In this document: positions 1-5,250 of the stretch, piece by piece | Position numbering within the stretch: position 1 is the first letter of the stretch | Layout: the number at the start of each line of letters is the position of its first letter | Assembly (NCBI GenBank): GCA_016927095.1 | Contig: JAFGNI010000059.1 | Span: forward strand, 1 to 9,338 | DNA from: Anaerolineae bacterium | GTDB taxonomy: Bacteria > Chloroflexota > Anaerolineae > B4-G1 > SLSP01 | Direction of reading: 5' to 3' | DNA: 9,338 nucleotides | Position numbers and translations under genes: made by a program | Notes under the pieces: generated by a model | Databases searched by the model: none | What the model was told of the DNA's origin: nothing | What the model saw: only the letters and a program-made list of their open reading frames with translations

Positions 1-627
1 ATGGTTCTGTATGTGCCGCTCGTCTCCTTGTTGACCGGGATCCAAGGCATTCCGATCGACCGCGGACTGCTGGCAATCTCTGCCATCGTCTTCATCGGCC
101 TTCCGCTGGTTCTAGGCGTGGTCACGAAGCAGCTCATCACGCGGCTCAAGGGGCAAGTGTGGTTCGAGCATACGTACCGTCCCGCCGTGGAGAAAGTGGC
201 TATTGGCGCGCTCCTGATGACGCTGGTGGTCCTGTTCTCGCTAAACGGCGACGTGTTGCTCGGCAACTTCGACGCGCTACTCCTGATGTCCGTGCCGCTG
301 CTCCTGGGTTTTGTGGTGGTCGTGGGTTACAACCTACTGGTTACGCGGTGGTCGGGGTTGGCCTACCGTGAGGCGATTACCACAGTGATCATAGGCTCTT
401 CCAGTCACTTCGAGATCGCCATCGCCACGGCAGTTGCCCTCTATGGTGTGGGCTCCTACGCTGCCTTAGGAACCACGATGGGCTTGTTCTGGGAAGTGCC
501 TATCATGCTGGGTCTCGTCTACTTGGGCAAAGCCCTGCATAAGCGTGGGTTCTGGGAGGCCATAGGTGATGTGGCATCGTCTGCTCCCACCGGTGAGGCT
601 CAACCGGTGCTAGTTGATGCCGAGTGA
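1..627 (+). CDS. acr3: Acr3-type arsenite efflux permease, C-terminal part (5' end outside window)
   Basis: The protein would export arsenite across the inner membrane, driven by the proton-motive force. The 208 visible residues are almost all hydrophobic helices, roughly five or six, with a short hydrophilic tail from about residue 182. The best marker is SSSHFEIAIATAVALYG (about 133-149). It matches the Acr3/BASS-fold motif (N)xFElAiAvAiaxfG, whose Glu (here E138) is essential in studied Acr3 proteins. GLFWEVPIMLGLVYL (161-175) matches the family's final helix. Acr3 proteins are usually 350-400 residues, so this is about the last half. The ATG at position 1 is probably an internal Met, not the start, and the conserved helix-4 cysteine lies outside the window. 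The gene leads an arsenic cluster with the ArsP-like permease and, further on, arsR-arsC. The BASS superfamily is broad, so a related transporter cannot be fully excluded, but motif and context agree. Confidence 0.88.
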   Translation: MVLYVPLVSLLTGIQGIPIDRGLLAISAIVFIGLPLVLGVVTKQLITRLKGQVWFEHTYRPAVEKVAIGALLMTLVVLFSLNGDVLLGNFDALLLMSVPLLLGFVVVVGYNLLVTRWSGLAYREAITTVIIGSSSHFEIAIATAVALYGVGSYAALGTTMGLFWEVPIMLGLVYLGKALHKRGFWEAIGDVASSAPTGEAQPVLVDAE

Positions 628-656
628 CGCATAAAAGGACGCCGCCGTTCTGTACG

Positions 657-683
657 TGACTGGTCCAGGGCAGGGGCCGGTCA
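657..683 (+). other. Hairpin just after acr3
   Basis: TGACTGGTCC (657-666) pairs with GGGCCGGTCA (674-683) as a 10-bp stem with two G-U wobbles around a 7-nt loop, starting 30 bp after the acr3 stop. There is no U tract. It may be part of a double 3' structure with the 717-744 hairpin that ends or protects the acr3 transcript. This is seen in the sequence only; its function is inferred. Confidence 0.4.
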
Positions 684-716
684 GGCTGGGCGTCAAATCA
701 AGGAATGGTCGGGTTT

Positions 717-744
717 GCGGCAGGCGGATCCCCCCGCCTGCTGC
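717..744 (+). terminator. GC-rich hairpin, likely acr3 terminator without U tract
   Basis: GCGGCAGGCGG (717-727) pairs with CCGCCTGCTGC (734-744): an 11-bp stem with one G-U pair and a 6-nt loop. It lies 90 bp after the acr3 stop and 42 bp before the next promoter, where a terminator is expected. No run of T follows, so it is not a classical intrinsic terminator. It could be a U-less terminator or a transcript-end stabiliser. Confidence 0.45.
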
Positions 745-785
745 TGCACAACACCAGGCACCACGCATCATTATCTCTCTTCGAC

Positions 786-814
786 TTGACAGATCCACCC
801 ACAAACGCTATAAT
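786..814 (+). promoter_or_regulatory. Perfect-consensus sigma70 promoter for the arsP-like operon
   Basis: TTGACA (786-791) and TATAAT (809-814) are separated by exactly 17 bp, the ideal housekeeping-sigma promoter with no mismatch. Transcription would start near 820-822, leaving a leader of about 105 nt before the GTG start at 926. A consensus promoter this strong is normally kept in check. An operator-like motif lies over the predicted start (818-839) and a hairpin-U tract follows (852-876). Confidence 0.85.
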
Positions 815-817
815 TGC

Positions 818-839
818 ATTCGTGGTTATGAATATGATG
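818..839 (+). promoter_or_regulatory. Operator-like motif copy 1, over the predicted transcription start
   Basis: The motif is ATTC (818-821), 8 nt, then GAATAT (830-835) and GATG. It recurs at 887-908 with the same internal TT and T positions. ATTC/GAAT form an imperfect inverted repeat. It begins 4 bp after the -10 box, a position where a bound repressor would block initiation. An ArsR-family regulator, perhaps the one at 7344, is a reasonable candidate. That is inference, since the motif is not a recognised consensus. Confidence 0.45.
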
Positions 840-851
840 TCTCGCTAGAAG

Positions 852-876
852 CGACCGTTTAGGTCGTGTTTTTTTT
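852..876 (+). terminator. Leader hairpin plus U8: attenuator-like intrinsic terminator
   Basis: CGACC (852-856) pairs with GGTCG (862-866) around a GTTTA loop, followed after two bases by eight T (869-876). This is the classical intrinsic-terminator layout, though the 5-bp stem is short. It lies inside the leader of the 786-814 promoter, so transcripts starting near 821 would end after about 55 nt unless it is read through. A weaker hairpin, TCGC (842-845) with GCGA (851-854), shares bases with the terminator's left arm and could compete with it. A GTG at 866 that opens the downstream frame lies in this stem and is not a plausible start. Confidence 0.55.
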
Positions 877-886
877 GCGTATTCGT

Positions 887-908
887 ATTCAGTATTGTGA
901 ATATTATG
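887..908 (+). promoter_or_regulatory. Operator-like motif copy 2, containing an 18-bp palindrome
   Basis: TATTCA (886-891) and TGAATA (898-903) form perfect 6-bp inverted arms around GTATTG. The wider string ATTC-N8-GAATAT-NATG repeats the motif at 818-839, 69 bp upstream. It lies just before the GGAGG of the permease gene. Two sites flanking the leader terminator suggest a dimeric repressor bound at two positions, possibly with looping. Regulator identity is unknown; ArsR is the obvious candidate. Confidence 0.5.
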
Positions 909-925
909 ATCTGTGGAGGCGTCGC

Positions 926-2329
926 GTGACCATCATTCCGTTTATTGGGTCCCTGATTCAGACCGGACTGGGGAGTCTGGCAGCCTATCTCGCGGCACAC
1001 GTGCTGCTCTGTCTCCTGCCGGCTTTCCTCATCGCGGGCGCCTTGGCGGCGCTCGTACCGCAGGAGGCCATCACGAAATACCTAGGGCGCAACACGCCCA
1101 AGTGGATCTCCTATCCCGCCTCGGCGATCGGCGGTTTCGTGCTGGCTGTCTGTTCCTGCACGATTATGCCGCTCTTTGCCAGTATCTATAAGAAGGGAGC
1201 TGGCCTCGGGCCGGCGATTACCTTTTTGTTCGTTGGCCCGGCGGTCAACATCCTGGCAATCTCGCTGACCGGCGTGGCGATCGGGATGGACATCGCGCTC
1301 GCGCGCGTGGTCTTGTCGATTGTCTTCGGCGTTGTTATTGGCCTGTTGATGGCGTGGATCTTCCGTAAAGATGACGCCGAACACGATGCTGCGACCAACG
1401 CCGTGGATGCCTTTGCCGCGAGTGGACGAGTGCCGGCTCGCACTTGGGTCTTTTTTGCGCTGCTGTTGGGCATCTTGATTGCCGGTACTTTGCAGATCGG
1501 TCTGTTAACCAATACGTATGCTACGTTCACAATCGGACAATCCGGCGCCGTGCAGGCAGCATCGCCAGGTGTTACGGTGCCGATGCACTGGGCCGCACGC
1601 TTCCAAGGATGGCTTGATTCTGTGGTGCCACCCAATGCGTCGATGGGCATCGAGGGCGTCAGCGTCCAGGGCGTCTTCCTGATCGGGCTCCTGGCCTCGA
1701 TCGGGGTGACGGCGTGGAAGGGTCTGACGAACATCGATGAAGGCTACAACACTTGGACCTACTGGGCGCTGGGCTTGATCACACTGACCCTGGTGGTTGC
1801 CTCGTTCAAGGTCACAGTGGGTGCCACAGGATTGGACGTCGGCATCACCGGCAAACTCATCGCCGAGGTGCTCCTGATCGGCGCCGTTTGGTGGATGGCC
1901 GTCACACAGTTCGAGGAATACGAGATGCAGGAGTGGCTCTGGGAAGCCTGGCGCTTCGTCAAGCAGATCATGCCCCTGCTCATCGCCGGTGTCTTCGTCG
2001 CCGGGATGGCGCGCGCCTTGATTCCGGCATCCTGGATCCAGACCATCGCGGGCAACAATACCGTCTGGGCCAACCTGGCCGGCGTGCTCTTCGGCGTCTT
2101 CATGTACTTCCCGACGCTGGTAGAGGTTCCCATCGCCCAGACCTTCTTGTCGCTGGGGATGCAGCGTGGTCCGCTGTTGGCCTACTTGTTGGCTGACCCC
2201 GAGTTGAGCCTGCAGTCGATCCTGATCACCAACGGGATCATCGGCAGGAAGAAGACCGTGGTCTACGTGGTGTTGGTGACCATTTTCAGCACGTTGTCGG
2301 GCCTCATCTTCGGCTGGGTTGTCCGCTGA
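926..2329 (+). CDS. arsP: ArsP-like permease (PF03773 family), probable organoarsenical or metalloid exporter
   Basis: This is an integral membrane protein of 467 residues with helices in two blocks separated by hydrophilic stretches (about 147-172 and 197-245). The hallmark is GGFVLAVCSCTIMPLF (69-84), with C76 and C78, followed by GPAITFLFVGPAVNILAI (95-112). Both are typical of the predicted permease family PF03773, which includes ArsP, shown in Campylobacter to export trivalent organoarsenicals. A second related block (about 350-435, MPLLIAGVFVAG to LLADPELSLQ) looks like an internal repeat with FPTLVEVP in place of the Cys motif. I chose GTG at 926 because GGAGG (915-919) lies 6 nt upstream. 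The frame stays open to 866, but that part crosses the leader hairpin and reads as non-membrane sequence. The neighbours, acr3 upstream and a CxxC thioredoxin-like gene downstream, fit an arsenic role. Substrate is inferred; other family members are uncharacterised. Confidence 0.82.
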   Translation: MTIIPFIGSLIQTGLGSLAAYLAAHVLLCLLPAFLIAGALAALVPQEAITKYLGRNTPKWISYPASAIGGFVLAVCSCTIMPLFASIYKKGAGLGPAITFLFVGPAVNILAISLTGVAIGMDIALARVVLSIVFGVVIGLLMAWIFRKDDAEHDAATNAVDAFAASGRVPARTWVFFALLLGILIAGTLQIGLLTNTYATFTIGQSGAVQAASPGVTVPMHWAARFQGWLDSVVPPNASMGIEGVSVQGVFLIGLLASIGVTAWKGLTNIDEGYNTWTYWALGLITLTLVVASFKVTVGATGLDVGITGKLIAEVLLIGAVWWMAVTQFEEYEMQEWLWEAWRFVKQIMPLLIAGVFVAGMARALIPASWIQTIAGNNTVWANLAGVLFGVFMYFPTLVEVPIAQTFLSLGMQRGPLLAYLLADPELSLQSILITNGIIGRKKTVVYVVLVTIFSTLSGLIFGWVVR

Positions 2330-2385
2330 GGCCTACCGTTACGTTCTATTCGAGCAGCAAACACACATCAGGAGGATATCGACCG

Positions 2386-2622
2386 ATGGAGATCAAGATT
2401 CTGGGTACCGGGTGTCCGAAGTGCAAGCGACTGGAGCAGACGGCGCGCAAAGCCGCTGAGGAAGCGGGCGTCGAGGCCACCTTCGTCAAGGTGACCGACA
2501 TCAATGACATCATGAGCTATCCCATCGCCAGCACGCCGGCGTTGGTGGTGAATGGCGAGGTCAAGTGCTCGGGACGGCTGCCAAGCACCCAGGAAATCAC
2601 CGGTTGGTTGCAGACCGCCTAG
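2386..2622 (+). CDS. Small thioredoxin-like redox protein (redox-active disulfide protein 2 type)
   Basis: This is a 78-residue single-domain thioredoxin-fold protein, cytoplasmic, with no signal peptide. MEIKILGTGCPKCKRLE carries the active-site pair C10-P-K-C13 right after strand 1. STPALVVNGEV (49-59) carries the cis-Pro (P51) of thioredoxin folds, and an extra C61 follows in KCSG. Length and the GTGCPKC motif match the MTH895-like/TIGR00412 small disulfide proteins. AGGAGG (2370-2375) lies 10 nt before the ATG. It starts 56 bp after the permease gene with no visible terminator between, so the two are probably cotranscribed. Such proteins often sit beside PF03773 permeases. It may reduce or carry thiol-bound metalloid for the permease, or act as electron donor for ArsC. 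Both roles are inferred. Confidence 0.85.
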   Translation: MEIKILGTGCPKCKRLEQTARKAAEEAGVEATFVKVTDINDIMSYPIASTPALVVNGEVKCSGRLPSTQEITGWLQTA

Positions 2623-2649
2623 ACTAATACCCTTCAGTACTCAAGTGAT

Positions 2650-2685
2650 GCGCCGTCCGCCAGGCCCCGGCCTGGCGGACGGCGC
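2650..2685 (+). terminator. 17-bp perfect GC hairpin ending the arsP-thioredoxin unit
   Basis: GCGCCGTCCGCCAGGCC (2650-2666) is perfectly complementary to 2669-2685, with two bases between, so in practice a 16-bp stem with a 4-nt loop. It lies 28 bp after the thioredoxin-like stop. No U tract follows on either strand, so it is either a U-less terminator or a strong 3' mRNA stabiliser. It separates this unit from the Pho-like promoter downstream. Confidence 0.6.
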
Positions 2686-2704
2686 TGTGTAGACAGAGCT
2701 TGTA

Positions 2705-2770
2705 ATTAACGAATCGTTAACAATACGATGACCCACCGTTAAACTCGCCTTAATCCGCCTCGACTATGAT
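2705..2770 (+). promoter_or_regulatory. Pho-box-like array of 11-bp repeats with -10 box, pst promoter
   Basis: TTAAC-like units recur at exactly 11-bp steps: TTAAC at 2706 and 2717, a degenerate ATGAC at 2728, TTAAA at 2739 and TTAAT at 2750. Tandem 11-bp direct repeats are the signature of PhoB/PhoP/SphR operators, and the TTAAC core resembles the cyanobacterial SphR-type Pho box. The last unit ends 10 nt before TATGAT (2765-2770), a 5/6 match to the -10 consensus, with no good -35 element. This is the geometry of an activator-dependent Pho promoter. Predicted start is about 2777. The downstream gene is pstS, which fits phosphate-starvation control by a two-component regulator not in this window. 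Confidence 0.75.
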
Positions 2771-2782
2771 CTGAGATGGTTG

Positions 2783-2800
2783 AATGCTTCTTCAAGCATT
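2783..2800 (+). other. 5' leader hairpin of pstS mRNA
   Basis: AATGCTT (2783-2789) pairs perfectly with AAGCATT (2794-2800) around a CTTC loop. It falls within a few bases of the predicted transcript 5' end and well before the AGGAGG of pstS. Such 5' hairpins commonly protect mRNA from decay. No switch-like alternative structure was seen. Confidence 0.4.
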
Positions 2801-2834
2801 ACACCATACCCAAATCTAGTTGAGGAGGATAGTG

Positions 2835-3896
2835 ATGAAGAGTTTCATACGTACGGGCGCGGTGTTGCTGGCCCTGATCCTGGTAACACTGGCGGCCTGC
2901 TCGCCGCCCACAGTAGCCCCGCAACCCACTCCGCTCCCCGAGTCCACAACTGCGACCGAGGCGGAACCGACGGATGTCCCGGAACCTGAGGCGGAAGCAC
3001 CAGAGATCGCCGTTGAGCCGGCGCCCCAACTGCTTCCCGCAGTCGATCCCCTGAACGTCGAGGGCAACATCGTGACCGCCGGCAGCTCCACCGTCTTCCC
3101 CCTGGCGGAGCGCATGGCTGAGCGCTTCGAGGAGGAAGGTTACGCCGGCGAGATCACCATCGACAGCATCGGCAGCGGCGGCGGCTACGAGCGCTTCTGC
3201 GTCGAGGGTGAGAGCGACATCTCCAACGCCTCGCGCGCCATCAAGGACAGTGAGGTTGAGGCCTGCAACGCCATCGGTCGCGATCCCATCGAGTTCCGCG
3301 TCGGCACCGACGCTCTTGCTGTGGTCGTGAGCGCCGAGAACGACTTCGTCACCGATGTCACGATGGAAGAGCTGGCTGCCATCTTCTCCGATGCCGCCGA
3401 TACCTGGTCCGATGTCCGCGCCGAGTGGCCCGATGAGGAGATTCTGCGCTTCATCCCCGGCACCGACAGCGGCACCTTCGACTTCTTCGTCGAGGAGGTC
3501 TTCGATGAAGATGAGACCCCGCACCTGAGCGCAGCCAACACGCAGCTCAGTGAGGACGACAACGTCCTGGTCCAGGGCGTCCTGGGCAGCCCCTACGCCA
3601 TCGGCTACTTCGGCTACGCCTACTACGCCGAGAATGAGGGGGCTCTGAACATCCTGGCCATCGACGGTATCGAGGCGACGGCTGAGAACGTCGACAACAA
3701 CAGCTACCCGCTGGCCCGTCCGCTCTTCATGTACTCCGACGCCGAGATCATGCAGGAGAAGCCGCAGGTCGCCGCGTTCCTCAACTTCGTCCTCACCTAT
3801 GTCAACGAAGAGGTTGTGGACGTGGGCTACTTTCCCGCCAGTGACCAGGCATTGACGAATGCCCGACAGGCCTGGCTAGCAGCAACGGGTCAGTAA
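2835..3896 (+). CDS. pstS: Phosphate ABC transporter substrate-binding lipoprotein PstS
   Basis: PstS captures phosphate outside the membrane and delivers it to PstCA. The 353 residues start with a lipoprotein signal, MKSFIRTGAVLLALILVTL followed by AAC, so C22 is the predicted lipidation site. A Pro/Glu/Thr-rich acidic tether follows (about 23-70). The binding-protein domain opens with NIVTAGSSTVFPLAERM. Anion-binding elements visible are GSSTVF (83-88), SDISNASR (127-134, with D128 and R134) and PGTDSGTFDFF (208-218). C122 and C144 may form a disulfide. The Asp in SDIS is where phosphate-binding proteins carry the residue credited with phosphate/arsenate discrimination, and it is kept. ATG 2835 follows AGGAGG (2823-2828) by 6 nt; the TTG at 2820 overlaps the RBS and is rejected. 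It is first gene of the unit behind the Pho-like box. Confidence 0.95.
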   Translation: MKSFIRTGAVLLALILVTLAACSPPTVAPQPTPLPESTTATEAEPTDVPEPEAEAPEIAVEPAPQLLPAVDPLNVEGNIVTAGSSTVFPLAERMAERFEEEGYAGEITIDSIGSGGGYERFCVEGESDISNASRAIKDSEVEACNAIGRDPIEFRVGTDALAVVVSAENDFVTDVTMEELAAIFSDAADTWSDVRAEWPDEEILRFIPGTDSGTFDFFVEEVFDEDETPHLSAANTQLSEDDNVLVQGVLGSPYAIGYFGYAYYAENEGALNILAIDGIEATAENVDNNSYPLARPLFMYSDAEIMQEKPQVAAFLNFVLTYVNEEVVDVGYFPASDQALTNARQAWLAATGQ

Positions 3897-3962
3897 AGCA
3901 AAAGACGAGGAAAGACACAAGACGCAGACCGGAACGTACACTGCACAGATCTCTCGGGATCG

Positions 3963-4003
3963 CCCCTCGCGCGCTGAAGTGCCTGCCCTTCGCGCGCGAG
4001 GGG
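3963..4003 (+). other. 12-bp hairpin between pstS and pstC, likely differential-expression element
   Basis: CCCCTCGCGCGC (3963-3974) pairs perfectly with GCGCGCGAGGGG (3992-4003), with a 17-nt loop. Only two T follow, so full termination is not expected. In many binding-protein operons a hairpin here protects the 5' cistron or partly terminates, giving more binding protein than permease. The rest of the 166-bp gap (3897-4062) shows no clear promoter. Confidence 0.55.
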
Positions 4004-4062
4004 TTCTGAACCTACTCAAGCAACGCACTGAGTGATTGGATTGGGAAATAATGGAGGCAACC

Positions 4063-5250
4063 GTGGTCACGGCTGAGACGGAAGGACAATTGCGGCCCGC
4101 AACAATGGAAGCTGAGACACTACGCAGTCTACGAAGGAAACCCAACGTCAAGGAAACACTGATCCAAGGTTTCCTCTTTCTCTGTGGCATTCTGTCGATC
4201 TTCACGACGATCGGCATTGTCTACGAGTTGAGCAAAGAGTCATTGCTTTTCTTCACGCGAACACAATGGGAGCGTAGTAACAAACCTCTCATTGAGGACA
4301 TCGCGCAGAACCAGGTAGCTTTCGAGATCGGCACTGCCGGTGCGGCGGTCACTGAAGGTGACGTTATTCGACTCCACGACGAGATCATGCGTGTCGTGGC
4401 CTATCAAGAGAACCGCCTGACTGTTGAGCGCGGTATACGGGGCACCGTCGCCGCCGGGCACAGTGCGGGCACAACTATCGAGATCGCCCAACAGGTGACG
4501 CTGAGGGAATTCTTCGGAAAGACAGAGTGGAACCCACAGATCGGCAAGTTTGGAATCTGGGCGCTCATCAATGCCACATTGATGACCTCAACCATCGCCC
4601 TATCTGTCGCTCTCCCCTTGGGCCTGGCGGTGGCCATCTACCTGAGCGAGTATGCAGATGATCGAACGCGCGGCACACTTAAGCCGATATTGGAAATCCT
4701 CTCGGGCGTACCCACGGTTGTCTACGGCTACTTTGCCCTCACGTTCGTGACGCCGCTCCTCCGCAGCCTCCTAGGGAGCAATACGGTCCAGATCTACAAC
4801 ACCGCCTCCGCCGGCTTGGTGATGGGCGTACTGATCTTGCCGATCGTCAGTTCGATGGCCGAAGATGCCCTCAGCGCGGTACCCAATTCCCTCCGCGAGG
4901 CCGCCCATAGTCTGGGCGCAACCAAACTGGAGACGGCACTGAAGGTTGTTGTGCCGGCAGCCTTCTCAGGCATTACAGCTGCCTTTATCGTCGCCGCCTC
5001 CCGCGCCATCGGCGAGACGATGATCGTGGCTGTCGCCGCCGGCGCCGGTCCCAAGTTCACGTTTAACCCCTTCGAGGCTGCTGAGACGATGACCGGACAC
5101 ATTGTGCGGATCAGCAGCGGCGATCTCAGCTACAACTCCATCGACTATAACAGTATCTTTGCCATCGGCCTGATGCTTTTCCTGATGACCCTCGTGCTGA
5201 ATGTCATTAGCCGGCAGGTCGTCAAACGATTCCGCGAGGAGTATGAATGA
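4063..5250 (+). CDS. pstC: Phosphate ABC transporter permease PstC, with periplasmic insert
   Basis: PstC is one of the two membrane subunits of the phosphate importer. Helix 1 is about residues 32-55. The family core starts at LREFFGKTEWNPQIGKFG (146-163) and continues through helices with GLAVAIYLSEYA and GVPTVVYGYFAL. The coupling loop that contacts PstB is EAAHSLGATKLETALKVVVP. Between helix 1 and the core lies an extra segment of about 75 residues (69-145). It includes GDVIRLHDEIMRVV and LTVERGIRGTVAAGHSAGT, which makes the protein (395 residues) longer than the usual 300 or so. I chose GTG 4063 because GGAGG (4053-4057) lies 5 nt upstream. ATG 4051 is the main alternative and would add four residues, but it has only a weak RBS. 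The stop overlaps pstA by 4 bp (ATGA), indicating translational coupling. Confidence 0.93.
   Translation: MVTAETEGQLRPATMEAETLRSLRRKPNVKETLIQGFLFLCGILSIFTTIGIVYELSKESLLFFTRTQWERSNKPLIEDIAQNQVAFEIGTAGAAVTEGDVIRLHDEIMRVVAYQENRLTVERGIRGTVAAGHSAGTTIEIAQQVTLREFFGKTEWNPQIGKFGIWALINATLMTSTIALSVALPLGLAVAIYLSEYADDRTRGTLKPILEILSGVPTVVYGYFALTFVTPLLRSLLGSNTVQIYNTASAGLVMGVLILPIVSSMAEDALSAVPNSLREAAHSLGATKLETALKVVVPAAFSGITAAFIVAASRAIGETMIVAVAAGAGPKFTFNPFEAAETMTGHIVRISSGDLSYNSIDYNSIFAIGLMLFLMTLVLNVISRQVVKRFREEYE

Noticed and set aside
866..925. GTG at 866 as the start of the permease gene
   Set aside because: It lies within the hairpin-U8 structure, encodes a non-hydrophobic segment unlike the family, and has no RBS. 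GTG 926 has GGAGG 6 nt upstream.
2799..3524. Long minus-strand open frame opposite pstS
   Set aside because: Its Gly/Ala/Asp-rich composition mirrors GC-biased codons of the pstS strand. There is no RBS or recognisable domain, so it is a shadow.
4036..4062. TTG 4036 or ATG 4051 as the pstC start
   Set aside because: Upstream signals are weak, and ATG 4051 overlaps the GGAGG that ideally serves GTG 4063. The difference is only a few residues, so ATG 4051 is not fully excluded.
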